Positions 50,058 through 59,447 of a DNA stretch of 64,000 nucleotides are shown here, piece by piece. Position 1 is the first letter of the stretch. Every line of letters begins with the position of its first letter. Under the pieces are notes generated by a model. It saw only the letters and a list, made by a program, of their open reading frames with translations, made no database searches and had not been told where the DNA came from. The DNA comes from Klenkia brasiliensis. GTDB lineage: Bacteria > Actinomycetota > Actinomycetes > Mycobacteriales > Geodermatophilaceae. Location: the NCBI RefSeq assembly GCF_900100695.1, contig NZ_FNCF01000006.1, forward strand, positions 1-64,000, given 5' to 3'. Position numbers and translations under genes: made by a program.

Positions 50058-51923
50058 GTGCCTGCCGTCGACGCCGTCCTCGCCGACCTCCCCGCGCACC
50101 GGCGCGAGCTGTTCACCGCCCGCGTCGACCGGTGGCTGCCCGACCTGCTGGCCGGCCTGACCCCCCTCTACCCCGACCCCGCCGCGGTCGCCGACCGGCT
50201 GCTGCTGGCCGCGGCGCAGGCCTTCGCCGCCCGCGAGGACGAGCTGCACGCCCTGGACCTGCGCCGCTCGCTGGCCCCCGACTGGTTCCAGCGGCCCGAC
50301 GTGCTGGGCTACGCCGCCTACGCCGACCGGTTCGCCGGCGACCTGGCCGCGGTCGCCGCCCGGGTGCCCTACCTGGAGTCCCTCGGCGTCCGGTACCTGC
50401 ACCTCATGCCGCTGCTCACCCCCGGGCCGCCGCCCGACGACGGCGGCTACGCGGTGGCCGACTACGGCTCGGTCCGGCCCGACCTCGGCACGATGGAGGA
50501 CCTGGCCGCCCTCACCCGCGAGCTGCGCGGCCGGGGGATGAGCCTGTGCCTGGACCTGGTGCTCAACCACGTCGCCGACACCCACGCGTGGGCGCTGGCG
50601 GCCAAGGCCGGCGACCCGGTGAAGCGGGCCTACTTCCACGTCTTCGCCGACCGCACCCAGCCCGACGCGTACGAGGCCACCCTGCCCGAGGTCTTCCCCG
50701 ACCTGGCGCCGGGCAACTTCACCTGGGACGACGACCTGGACGGCTGGGTCTGGACGACGTTCAACAGCTACCAGTGGGACGTCGACTTCGCGAACCCCGA
50801 CGTGCTGTGCGAGTACGCCCACGTCGTGCTGGACCTGGCCAACCGCGGCGTGGAGGTGCTGCGGCTGGACGCCATCGCCTTCACCTGGAAGCGGCTGGGC
50901 ACCGACTGCCAGAACCAGCCGGAGGTGCACGCGCTGACCCAGGCGCTGCGCACGGTCGCCCGGATCGCCTGCCCCGCGCTGCTGTTCAAGGCCGAGGCCA
51001 TCGTCGGCCCGCGCGACCTGATGCCCTACCTCGGCACCGGCGAGCACTGGGGCAAGGTCAGCGACCTGGCCTACCACAACGGGCTCATGGTGCAGGTCTG
51101 GTCGATGCTCGCCAGCCGGGACGCCGTGCTGGCCTCGCACGCCCTGCAGCAGCTGCCGGCGCCGCCCTCGACCACCGCGTGGGTCACCTACGTGCGCTGC
51201 CACGACGACATCGGCTGGGCCATCGACGACGGCGACGCCGCGGCGGTCGGCATCGACGGGTACGAGCACCGCCGCTTCCTGTCCGACTGGTACTCGGGGC
51301 AGTTCTGGCAGTCCTGGGCGCAGGGCCTGGTGTTCGGGGAGAACCCGGCCACCGGCGACCGGCGCATCTCCGGGACGGCGGCCTCGCTGGCCGGCGCGGG
51401 TGCCTGGGACCCGCAGGCGGCGGCCCGGGTGCTGCTGGCGCACGCCGTGGTGCTGGGCTTCGGCGGCATCCCGGTGCTGTGGTCCGGCGACGAGCTGGGC
51501 CTGCAGAACGACCCGCGGTGGGCCGAGGAACCCGGGCACGCCGACGACAACCGCTGGGCGCACCGGCCCCGGCTGACCTGGGGTCCCGACGACCGGCCGG
51601 TGCCCGACTCGCCGGCGATCGCCGAGGGCATCGCCGCACTGGTCCGGGCGCGCACCACGCTGCCCCAGCTCCACGCCTCGGTGCCGGCCACGGTGCTGGA
51701 CCCGCGCGACCCCGCCGTCCTGCTGGTGGCCCGGCACCACCCGCTGGGCACGGTGCTCGGCGCCTACAACGTCGCGCCCGGCCCCCGGCACGTGCCGCTG
51801 GACCTGCTGCGGGAGCTGGGCCTGGACCCGGCGACCGTGGTCGACCACCTCACCGGCGCCGGCCCGCGGATCGCCGACGGCGCGGTGCAGCTGGCGCCCT
51901 ACCAGGCCGTCTGGCTGCGCTGA
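50058..51923 (+). CDS. Amylosucrase-like glycoside hydrolase, GH13
   Basis: 621 residues. An N-terminal helical domain (to about residue 90) precedes the barrel: LCLDLVLNHVADTH, nucleophile Asp in VLRLDAIAFTWKRLGT, acid/base Glu in LLFKAEAIVGP, and VRCHDDIGW. The sequences CQNQPEVHALTQ and TFNSYQWDVDFANPDV are characteristic of GH13_4 amylosucrase and sucrose hydrolase. It makes alpha-1,4-glucan from sucrose or hydrolyses sucrose. No signal peptide. Start: GTG at 50058. Converges on the FN3 gene by four bases. Confidence 0.88.
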   Translation: MPAVDAVLADLPAHRRELFTARVDRWLPDLLAGLTPLYPDPAAVADRLLLAAAQAFAAREDELHALDLRRSLAPDWFQRPDVLGYAAYADRFAGDLAAVAARVPYLESLGVRYLHLMPLLTPGPPPDDGGYAVADYGSVRPDLGTMEDLAALTRELRGRGMSLCLDLVLNHVADTHAWALAAKAGDPVKRAYFHVFADRTQPDAYEATLPEVFPDLAPGNFTWDDDLDGWVWTTFNSYQWDVDFANPDVLCEYAHVVLDLANRGVEVLRLDAIAFTWKRLGTDCQNQPEVHALTQALRTVARIACPALLFKAEAIVGPRDLMPYLGTGEHWGKVSDLAYHNGLMVQVWSMLASRDAVLASHALQQLPAPPSTTAWVTYVRCHDDIGWAIDDGDAAAVGIDGYEHRRFLSDWYSGQFWQSWAQGLVFGENPATGDRRISGTAASLAGAGAWDPQAAARVLLAHAVVLGFGGIPVLWSGDELGLQNDPRWAEEPGHADDNRWAHRPRLTWGPDDRPVPDSPAIAEGIAALVRARTTLPQLHASVPATVLDPRDPAVLLVARHHPLGTVLGAYNVAPGPRHVPLDLLRELGLDPATVVDHLTGAGPRIADGAVQLAPYQAVWLR

Positions 51924-51927
51924 GCGG

Positions 51928-54900
51928 TCAGCCGGGCACCGGCGACTGCACCACCCCGCTGCCCAGGTCCTTGACGTAGAGGTCGCGCAGCCGGTTGGTG
52001 TCGGCGGGCAGCAGCGCCTGCGACGTGGTGAGCACGACCAGGTCACCGGTCACCGCGACCGGGCGGCCGTACTCGGTCGGCGCCACCGCACCGGTCGGAC
52101 CGCTCACCGGGCGGCCGTCGGCGTCGGCGGTCACCAGGGTGAGCGTGCCGGTGACCAGGTCCCGCCGGAACGTGTCGGTGTGGCCGTTGGTGTCGCCGGT
52201 GGGCGCCGCGGCGGTGGTGAAGAACGCGTACCGGCCGGTCGGGTCCAGCGCCAGCTGGTGCTCCCACGCGCCGGTCTGGCCGTCACCGAGGGCGGCCACC
52301 GCGCCGGTGACGGTGTCCTTGCGGTAGGCCAGCTGGGTCGACCACGAGCTGGTCGGCGCCGTCGGCTTGGCCGAGGTGGAGAACACCACGTACCGGCCGT
52401 CGTCGGAGATGTCCACGTCCCCGGTGTCCCGGGCGACCGCGACCGGGGTGCTGCCGACGGTGCTGACCACGACCGGGTCGGCGCCGCCGGTCAGGGTGGC
52501 CCGGTAGAGCACGACGGGGCCGCCGGAGCCGGTGGCCGGGAAGAGGGTGTACCGGCCGTCGGGGGTGATGGCCAGCGCCGGGCCGGCGACCTGGCGGGTC
52601 AGCTCCCCGCCCGAGGCGGTGGCCGAGACGCGGGTGACCGCGCCGGTGGACAGCCGCTTGGCGTAGAGGTCGACCACGCCGTTGCCGTCGACCGGGCCGA
52701 GGTCGTTGCGGGCGGAGTAGAAGAGCACCAGGTCGCCGTCGCCGCTGATCACCACGGCCGGGCTGGTCGCGTAGACCGCGGACGCCGTCTGCAGCACCGT
52801 GCCGGCCACGGAGGCGTTGACCCGGCCGCCGGCCGGGACGCTGACCAGCGCCCAGGTACCGGTGACCGTGTCCAGCCGGTAGACGTCGGCCCGGCCGTTG
52901 GTGTCGGCGGGGACCAGCGCCGCGGTCGTGGCCAGCGCGACGTACCGCCCGTCGTCGCTGATCGCCGGGGCCGCGGAGTTCGTGGCGTCGGCGGCGGTGG
53001 CCGAGGCCGGCAGCGGGGCGATGCGGGTGGCGGTGCCGGCGACCCGGTCGATCCGGTACAGCTCGTAGGCGGTGTTGGTGTCCGAGGCCTCCAGCCGGGC
53101 CCGGGTGCCGGTGACGACGTACCGGCCGTCGGAGCTGACCGCGAGCGCCCCGGTGTCGCCCGACCCCGCTGCGGGCACCGTGCCGACGACGGGGACGACG
53201 ACGACCGTGGCCGACACCGGGGAGACGTTGCCGCTGGGGTCGACCGCCTGGACGGTGTAGGCGTAGGAGGTCCCGTTGACCAGCCCGCCGTCGGTGGCCG
53301 AGGTCCCGGTGACGGTCGCGACCTGCACGCCGTCGCGGAGGACCCGGTAGGTGAGCGGGTCGACGTCGGCGGGCGCGGTCCAGGTGAGGGTGACCGCGGT
53401 GTTGCCCGGGCGGGCGGCCAGGGCGGTCGGCGCGGCCGGGGCGGTGCTGTCGTAGGGCGTGGCGGTGACGGTGGCCGAGACCGGGGAGACGTTGCCGTGC
53501 CCGTCGACGGCGACGACCTGCAGGTCCACCGCGGTGCCCGGGGCCAGGCCGGTCACCGTGGCGGAGGCGCCGGTGGTGGCGGCCACGACCGCACCGCCGC
53601 GCAGCACGCGGTAGCCCACGACGTCGGTGTCGGCCGGCGCGGTCCAGGTGACGGTGACGGTGCGCTCGCCGGCGGTGGCCGTCGGCGCGGTCGGGGCGGC
53701 CGGCGGGGTCAGGTCGGTGGGGGTGGCGGTGACCGTGGCCTGCGCCGAGCGGTTGCCGTGCCCGTCGACGGCGACGACGGCGTACCGGTAGGCGGTGTCG
53801 TTGGTCAGCCCGGTGTCGGTGAACGACGTCCCGGTGACCGTGCCGACCTGCACGCCGTCCCGGAGCACGGCGTAGGACGCGAGGTCGGGCTCGGTGCCCG
53901 CGGCCCAGCTGAGCACCACCTGCCCGTCCCCGCGCTGCGCGGTCAGCGCGGCGGGGGCGGCCGGGGCGGTGAGGTCGGTGGGGGTGCCGTCCACGCCGGC
54001 CGAGGGCCCGGACGCGTTGCCGTGCCCGTCGACGGCCACCACGGAGTACCGGTGGACGGTGTCGTTGGTCAGGCCGGTGTCGGTGTAGGTGGTCCCGGTG
54101 ACGGTGGCGACCTGCACCCCGTCGCGCAGCACCCGGTAGCCGACCACGTCGGGCTCGGGGCTCGGGGCCCAGCTGAGGGTGACCTGCCCGTCGCCGCGGT
54201 CGGTGGCGACACCGGTGGGTGCGCCGGGGGCGGTGAGGTCGGTGGGGGTGGCGCCGACCGGCGCCGAGGCGGCCGACCGGTTGCCGTGGGTGTCGACCGC
54301 GACGAGGGCGAACGACGTCGCCCGGTCGTTGGTCAGCCCGGTGGCGGTGTAGGTGGTGCCGGTGACCGTGGCGATCTCCGTGCCGTCGCGCAGCACCCGG
54401 TAGGACGCGAGGTCCGGCTCGGTGTTGGCGGTCCAGGTCAGCACCACCTGGCCGTCACCTCGTGTGGCCGCGAGCCCGGTGGGCACGGCCGGCGGGGTCA
54501 GGTCGGTCGGGGTGGCGGGCACCGCGGCGGTGGCCACCCCGACGTTGCCGTGGCCGTCGACCGCGGCCAGCCGGTAGGCGTAGGTGACGTCGTTGGTCAC
54601 CGCGGTGTCGGTCCAGGAGGTGCCGCTGACGGTGGCGAGCAGGACGCCGTCGCGGAACAGCCGGTACCCGACGACGTCGGTCTCGGGGTTGGCGGTCCAG
54701 GTCAGGTCCACCCGGCCGTCGCCCCGGACGGCGGTGAACCCGGTGGGCGTACCCGGTGCGGTCAGGTCGGTCGGGGTGGCCGACACCGCGGTCGAGGGCG
54801 CGGACCGGTTGCCGTGGGTGTCCACGGCGACCAGCCGGTAGGTGTAGGCGGTGTCGTTGACCACCGCGGTGTCGGTCCAACTGGTCGCGCCGGTGACGGT

Positions 54901-56802
54901 CGCGACCTCGGTGCCGTCGCGCAGCACCCGGTAGGAGGCCAGGTCCGGCTCGGGGTTCGCGGTCCAGGACAGCGTGACCCGGCCGTCGCCGCGGGCCGCG
55001 GCCAGCCCGGTGGGCGCGGCGGGGGGCGTGAAGTCGGTCGGGGTGGCGGTGACGGTGGGGTCGGAGGCGGCCGACCGGTTGCCGTGGGTGTCCACGGCGA
55101 CGACCCGGTAGGCGTAGCTGCGGTCGTTGACCAACCCGGTGTCGGTGTAGGACGTCCCGGTGACCGTGGCGACCTCGGTGCTATCGCGCAGCACCCGGTA
55201 GGTGGCGACGTCGGTCTCCGGGTTCGCCGTCCAGGTCAGGGCCACCTGGCCGTCGCCGCGGACGGCGACCAGCCCGGTGGGCGCGGACGGCGGGGTGAGG
55301 TCGGTGGGGGTGGCCGACACCGCCGCCGAGGGCACCGACCGGTTGCCGTGGGTGTCCACGGCGACGACCCGGTAGGCGTAGCTGCGGTCGTTGACGAGGC
55401 CGGTGTCGGTGTACGACGTCCCGGTGACCGTGGCGACCTCGGTGCCGTCGCGCAGCACCCGGTAGGTGGCCAGGTCCGCCTCGGAGTTCGCCGTCCAGGT
55501 CAGGGCCACCTGGCCGTCGCCGCGGACGGCGGCCAGACCCGTCGGCGGGGCCGGCGGGGTGAGGTCCGTCGGGGTCGCGGTCACCGCGGCGCTGGGCGCC
55601 GAGCGGTTGGCGTGGGTGTCGACGGCGGCGAGCCGGTAGGCGTAGCTGCGGTCGTTGACCAGCCCGGTGTCGGCGTAGGAGGTGGTCCCCGCGGCGATCA
55701 CCGCCACCTCCTGGCCGTCGCGCAGCAGCCGGTAGCTGGCCAGGTCGGGCTCGGGGTTCGCCGTCCAGGTCAGGTCGACCCGGCCGTCGCCGCGGGTCGC
55801 GGTCAGCCCGGTCGGGGCCGAGGGCGCCGTCAGGTCGGTCGGGGTGGCGTTGACGCTGCTCGTGGGGGCGGAGCGGTTGCCGTGGGTGTCGACGGCGAGC
55901 ACCGCGTACTGGTAGGTCGTGTCGTTGGTCAGCCCGGTGTCGGTCCACGCCTGCGTCCCGGCGGGCACGATGCCCACCTCGACGCCGTTGCGCAGCACGC
56001 GGTAGCCGGCCAGGTCGGGCTCGGTGTTCGCGGCCCAGGACAGCGTCACCTGGCTGTCGCCCCGCTCGGCGAGGAAGCCGGTCGGGGTGGCCGGCGGGGT
56101 CAGGTCGGTGGGGGTGGCGGCCACGGCCGGGGAGGACGACGCCGACCACTGCCGGGACACGTCGACCGCCTGCACCGTGTAGCGGTAGGTGGTGTCGTTG
56201 ACCAGCCCGGTGTCGGTGTAGGTGCGGGCGGTGAGGGTGCCGCTGACCGGCGTCCCGTCCCGCAGCACCCGGTAGCCGGCCAGGTCAGACTCGGTGTTCG
56301 CCGCCCACGAGACGGTGACCCGACCGTCGCCGCGCACCGCGGTCACCCCGGTCGGCGCGGCCGGGGCCACGCCGTCCCGGGGGTAGCTGGTGGCGGTCGC
56401 CGGGACGGTGCCGGTCGCGCTCGCCAGGTTGAGGAAGCCGTAGCTGGTCCGGGTGTAGACCTCGACGGTGTAGTCGGTGCCGTTCGTCAGCCCGGTGATG
56501 GCGGCGGTCGTGGAGGTCCCGGTGACGGTGGTCTGGTAGGAGCCCAGCCTCACTACGTAGCCGCTGCGGTTGGGCTCGGTCGACGCCGTCCAGCTGACCC
56601 GGGTGAACTCCCCGTTGCCGGGGGTGATGACCACGTTGGTCGGCGGCAGCGGGTCGCTGTCGCTGGCCTCGACGAGCACCGGCCGTCCGAGGGGCGTCGA
56701 CGGGCCGGGCGCCAGGGCGACGAACGCGCCGCCGAGGAGCACGAGCAGCAGGGCGCCGCGCACCCACCGGCGCAGCACCTGTGCTCGCTCCACGTGGAAC
56801 AT
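51928..56802 (-). CDS. Large secreted protein: 13 fibronectin type III modules and a seven-repeat propeller
   Basis: 1,624 residues. Signal peptide at the N-terminus (VERAQVLRRWVRGALLLVLLGGAFVALAPG), then 13 FN3 modules of about 88 residues (to about residue 1206), most of them near-identical copies of PTGLxAxRGDGxVxLxWxANxExDLAxYRVLRDG. The C-terminal 415 residues hold seven repeats with DGRYV and ADTNGRADVYRLD-type loops, which fit a seven-bladed PD40/TolB-like propeller; the DxNGxxD loops resemble calcium sites. No LPXTG, membrane anchor or dockerin, so it is probably released. Start at ATG 56802 overlaps a parS-like half-site; GTG three codons in is an alternative. Confidence 0.88.
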   Translation of the reverse strand: MFHVERAQVLRRWVRGALLLVLLGGAFVALAPGPSTPLGRPVLVEASDSDPLPPTNVVITPGNGEFTRVSWTASTEPNRSGYVVRLGSYQTTVTGTSTTAAITGLTNGTDYTVEVYTRTSYGFLNLASATGTVPATATSYPRDGVAPAAPTGVTAVRGDGRVTVSWAANTESDLAGYRVLRDGTPVSGTLTARTYTDTGLVNDTTYRYTVQAVDVSRQWSASSSPAVAATPTDLTPPATPTGFLAERGDSQVTLSWAANTEPDLAGYRVLRNGVEVGIVPAGTQAWTDTGLTNDTTYQYAVLAVDTHGNRSAPTSSVNATPTDLTAPSAPTGLTATRGDGRVDLTWTANPEPDLASYRLLRDGQEVAVIAAGTTSYADTGLVNDRSYAYRLAAVDTHANRSAPSAAVTATPTDLTPPAPPTGLAAVRGDGQVALTWTANSEADLATYRVLRDGTEVATVTGTSYTDTGLVNDRSYAYRVVAVDTHGNRSVPSAAVSATPTDLTPPSAPTGLVAVRGDGQVALTWTANPETDVATYRVLRDSTEVATVTGTSYTDTGLVNDRSYAYRVVAVDTHGNRSAASDPTVTATPTDFTPPAAPTGLAAARGDGRVTLSWTANPEPDLASYRVLRDGTEVATVTGATSWTDTAVVNDTAYTYRLVAVDTHGNRSAPSTAVSATPTDLTAPGTPTGFTAVRGDGRVDLTWTANPETDVVGYRLFRDGVLLATVSGTSWTDTAVTNDVTYAYRLAAVDGHGNVGVATAAVPATPTDLTPPAVPTGLAATRGDGQVVLTWTANTEPDLASYRVLRDGTEIATVTGTTYTATGLTNDRATSFALVAVDTHGNRSAASAPVGATPTDLTAPGAPTGVATDRGDGQVTLSWAPSPEPDVVGYRVLRDGVQVATVTGTTYTDTGLTNDTVHRYSVVAVDGHGNASGPSAGVDGTPTDLTAPAAPAALTAQRGDGQVVLSWAAGTEPDLASYAVLRDGVQVGTVTGTSFTDTGLTNDTAYRYAVVAVDGHGNRSAQATVTATPTDLTPPAAPTAPTATAGERTVTVTWTAPADTDVVGYRVLRGGAVVAATTGASATVTGLAPGTAVDLQVVAVDGHGNVSPVSATVTATPYDSTAPAAPTALAARPGNTAVTLTWTAPADVDPLTYRVLRDGVQVATVTGTSATDGGLVNGTSYAYTVQAVDPSGNVSPVSATVVVVPVVGTVPAAGSGDTGALAVSSDGRYVVTGTRARLEASDTNTAYELYRIDRVAGTATRIAPLPASATAADATNSAAPAISDDGRYVALATTAALVPADTNGRADVYRLDTVTGTWALVSVPAGGRVNASVAGTVLQTASAVYATSPAVVISGDGDLVLFYSARNDLGPVDGNGVVDLYAKRLSTGAVTRVSATASGGELTRQVAGPALAITPDGRYTLFPATGSGGPVVLYRATLTGGADPVVVSTVGSTPVAVARDTGDVDISDDGRYVVFSTSAKPTAPTSSWSTQLAYRKDTVTGAVAALGDGQTGAWEHQLALDPTGRYAFFTTAAAPTGDTNGHTDTFRRDLVTGTLTLVTADADGRPVSGPTGAVAPTEYGRPVAVTGDLVVLTTSQALLPADTNRLRDLYVKDLGSGVVQSPVPG
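53190..56650 (-). repeat. Tandem array of about 13 FN3-coding units of about 264 bp
   Basis: The repeated units encode nearly the same module, with conserved pieces such as RSYAYR, VAVDTHGNRS and the linker ATPTDLTPP. The units must diverge little at DNA level, so recombination or gene conversion has probably homogenised them and unit number may vary between strains. Confidence 0.7.
56787..56800. other. parS-like near match GCTCCACGTGGAAC (copy 4)
   Basis: 13 of 14 positions match GTTCCACGTGGAAC. It covers the first codons of the FN3 gene. With copies 1-3 the spacing is about 11, 10 and 18 kb. Confidence 0.4.
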
Positions 56803-56909
56803 CCCCCGTCCGGGACCCGGGCGGCGGGTCCACGCACCATTTCGGCACGGCGGCGTGAAGTATTGCGTCCTATCGAGTTTCGTTCACCACGACGAGGGGG
56901 GCGGGACAA

Positions 56910-56927
56910 TGCTTGAAGACTCAAGCA
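56910..56927. promoter_or_regulatory. Operator TGCTTGA-AGAC-TCAAGCA over the -35 of the dioxygenase gene
   Basis: Perfect 7-bp arms with four-base centre. It contains TTGAAG (56913-56918), a good -35, placed 17 bases before the -10 TACGGT (56936-56941). A bound protein would block transcription. Confidence 0.65.
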
Positions 56928-56935
56928 CATCGGCG

Positions 56936-56941
56936 TACGGT
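56936..56941 (+). promoter_or_regulatory. -10 element of the dioxygenase gene
   Basis: TACGGT with a TTGAAG -35 at 17-base spacing and the ATG seven bases downstream, so the transcript should be leaderless or nearly so. Confidence 0.6.
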
Positions 56942-56948
56942 CCCGGCC

Positions 56949-57827
56949 ATGACCTCGATCTTCGATCCCCGGGTGCCGGCCGGCGCCTTCGACGAGTTCC
57001 TCGTCGACGCGCTCCCCGCGGCCCGCGAGCAGCGCACCTGGAGCGACGGCGACGGGGCCCTGCCCAGCCTCTACCTCAGCCACGGCGCGCCCCCGCTGTT
57101 CGACGACGGCCCCTGGATGCGCGAGCTGCACACCTGGGCGCTCTCGATGCCCAAGCCCAAGGACGTGCTCATCGTGAGCGCGCACTGGGAGTCCGCGCCG
57201 CTGTCGATCTCCTCGTCGGCCGCCGCGACCCCGCTGGTCTACGACTTCGGCGGGTTCGCCCGCCGGTACTACGAGATGACCTACGAGACGCCCGACGCCT
57301 CCGACCTGGCCCGCCGGGTGGCCGCGGCGATGCCCGACCGCGAGACGGTGCACGAGCACCGCAGCCGCGGCCTGGACCACGGAGCCTGGGTCCCGCTCAA
57401 GGTCATGTACCCCCTCGGCGACGTCCCGGTGCTGCAGCTGAGCCTGCCCACCCACGACCCGCACCGGCTGCTCGACCTCGGCCGGCGCATCCGCGAACTG
57501 CGCGCCGAGGGCACGCTGGTGATCGGCTCGGGCTTCATGACCCACGGGCTGCCGTTCCTGACCCGGGAGTCGATCGCCTCGGGCACCGTCCCGGGCTGGT
57601 CGCGCGACTTCGACGCCTGGGCCGCCGAGCTGCTGGCCGCCGGCGACGTCGAGGGCCTGGCCCGCTACGCCGCCGACGCCCCCGGGCTGCCCTACGCCCA
57701 CCCGACGGTCGAGCACCTCAGCCCGCTGTTCGTCACCCTCGGTGCCGCCGACGACCCCGAGACCCCGGCCACCACCACGGTCGAGGGCTGGATGATGGGG
57801 CTGTCCCGCCGCTCCTTCCAGGTCTGA
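56949..57827 (+). CDS. DODA-type extradiol ring-cleavage dioxygenase (LigB-like class III)
   Basis: 292 residues from ATG 56949. Family motifs: LYLSHGAPPLFDDG, IVSAHWES, LDHGAWVPL, GSGFMTHG and AYAHPTVEHLSPL, which together give the His/His/Glu metal site. Enzymes of this type (DOPA 4,5-dioxygenase family) cleave catechol-type rings or act on related quinone-like compounds; the substrate is not known. A MarR-type operator overlies its -35. Converges on a chemoreceptor gene with six bases between stops. Confidence 0.9.
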   Translation: MTSIFDPRVPAGAFDEFLVDALPAAREQRTWSDGDGALPSLYLSHGAPPLFDDGPWMRELHTWALSMPKPKDVLIVSAHWESAPLSISSSAAATPLVYDFGGFARRYYEMTYETPDASDLARRVAAAMPDRETVHEHRSRGLDHGAWVPLKVMYPLGDVPVLQLSLPTHDPHRLLDLGRRIRELRAEGTLVIGSGFMTHGLPFLTRESIASGTVPGWSRDFDAWAAELLAAGDVEGLARYAADAPGLPYAHPTVEHLSPLFVTLGAADDPETPATTTVEGWMMGLSRRSFQV

Positions 57828-57833
57828 GGCGGC

Positions 57834-59447
57834 TCAGGTCCGGAAGGTCGCCACGGTCGCCCGCAGCTCCCCGGCCATCCGGGCCAGCTCGTCGACGGCG
57901 AGCTGGCTCTGGCCCAGGGCCTGCGTCGTGGAGCGCGCGGCACCGGAGACGCCGTCGATGTTGGCGGTGATCTGCGCGGTGCCGGTCGCCGCACCCGCGA
58001 CCGAGCGGGTCATCTCCGCGGTCGTCGCGGTCTGCTCCTCCACCGCGCTGGCGATGGTCAGCTGGTAGTCGTTGATCTGCTCGATGACCGCGCCGATCCG
58101 GCCGATCGCCTCGACCGCGCCGCCGGTGTCGGACTGGATGGCCTCGACCCGCCGGGTGATCTCCTCGGTGGCGCGGGCCGTCTCCTGCGCCAGCTGCTTG
58201 ACCTCGTCGGCGACCACCGCGAAGCCCTTGCCGGCCTCGCCGGCCCGCGCGGCCTCGATGGTGGCGTTGAGCGCGAGCAGGTTGGTCTGCCCGGCGATGG
58301 CCGAGATCAGCTTGACCACGTCGCCGATCTCCTGGGACGACGCACCCAGCCGGGCGATCGTCTCGTTGGTGGCGGCGGCCTCGCTGACCGCGCCCGCGGC
58401 GACGCGCGCGGCCTCGTTGGCGTTCTGCGCGATCTCCCGGATCGAGGCGCCCATCTGCTCGGCGCCGGCGGACACCGTGGCCACCGAGCGGGACACCTCC
58501 TCCGCGGCCGAGCTCGCCGCGCCGGACTGGCCCGAGGTCTGCTCGGCCGACGCGGAGATCTGCGCCGCCGAGGCCGCCAGCTCGGAGCTGGCGGCGGCGA
58601 CCGCCGCGGCCGAGGTGACCACCGAGCCGATGACCTCCCGCAGCGAGGTCTGCGCGCGCTGCAGGGTGCGGCCCATCTGGCCGATCTCGTCGGTGCCGCG
58701 GACCCCGAGGTCGGCGGTGAGGTCGCCGTCGGCCAGCGCCTCGAGGCCCCGCTTGAGCCGGCCGACCGGGCGCACGACCGACAGGTAGGTCGCCTTGCCC
58801 ACCCGGGCCACGACGGCCAGGCCGAGCAGGGCCACCAGTGGGCCCACCCAGGTGGTCACCAGCAGCGTGCGGTCCAGGGCGGCCTGCGCGGTGGCCTGGT
58901 CGGCGCTGAGTGCGTCGGCGGCCTCGGCGACCGCCTTGCCCGCGGTGTCCTCGGCGGCCTGCACCTCGGTCCACCGCGGCCGGGCGGCGTCCTGGTCGGC
59001 GACCGCGTCGTCGACGAAGGCCACCACGGTGCGCGCGTAGTCGGTGACGGTGCCGGCCAGGCCCTCGGCCAGCGGCCGGGCCGCGGAGTCGGCCGGGACG
59101 GCGGTCAGCTGCGCCACCAGGTCCTCGACCTGGCCCGCCAGCCCGGCCACCTGGTCGCGCTGGCTCTGCGGGTCGGCCCGGACCAGCGCCTCGTAGGCCT
59201 CGACCTGCAGGTCGCTGGTGCGGTTGCCGAGCTCCAGGACGGCGGTCCGGGCCGACGTCAGCGCCTCCAGCCGGCTCGACGACGCCCCGATGGCGGCGTT
59301 GCCGACGACCAGCGCGGCCAGCAGCCCGCCGACCGCGGCCAGCACCACCCCGCCCAGGAACAGCCCCTTGTACCGCAGCGACCGGTACGCGAGCCCCCGC
59401 TTGCGCCGGACCTGCCGGCCGCCCTCGACCACCGTCTCGGTCACCAC
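57834..59447 (-). CDS. Methyl-accepting chemotaxis protein (downstream copy)
   Basis: 537 residues. Two membrane helices (about 30-52 and 193-215) around a mainly helical four-helix-bundle-like sensor, a HAMP domain, then a long coiled-coil signalling domain with the conserved tip [49 protein letters not shown] (read in parts). The tip sequence interacts with CheA/CheW. Its start overlaps the end of the upstream receptor gene by seven bases. No che genes are visible in the window, so the signalling partners lie elsewhere. Confidence 0.93.
   Translation of the reverse strand: MVTETVVEGGRQVRRKRGLAYRSLRYKGLFLGGVVLAAVGGLLAALVVGNAAIGASSSRLEALTSARTAVLELGNRTSDLQVEAYEALVRADPQSQRDQVAGLAGQVEDLVAQLTAVPADSAARPLAEGLAGTVTDYARTVVAFVDDAVADQDAARPRWTEVQAAEDTAGKAVAEAADALSADQATAQAALDRTLLVTTWVGPLVALLGLAVVARVGKATYLSVVRPVGRLKRGLEALADGDLTADLGVRGTDEIGQMGRTLQRAQTSLREVIGSVVTSAAAVAAASSELAASAAQISASAEQTSGQSGAASSAAEEVSRSVATVSAGAEQMGASIREIAQNANEAARVAAGAVSEAAATNETIARLGASSQEIGDVVKLISAIAGQTNLLALNATIEAARAGEAGKGFAVVADEVKQLAQETARATEEITRRVEAIQSDTGGAVEAIGRIGAVIEQINDYQLTIASAVEEQTATTAEMTRSVAGAATGTAQITANIDGVSGAARSTTQALGQSQLAVDELARMAGELRATVATFRT

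Noticed and set aside
52180-56916. A plus-strand open frame of over 1,500 codons opposite the FN3 gene.
   Set aside because: It is a GC-bias shadow: low-complexity Gly/Arg/Val-rich translation, no domain, and the minus strand carries clear FN3 modules.
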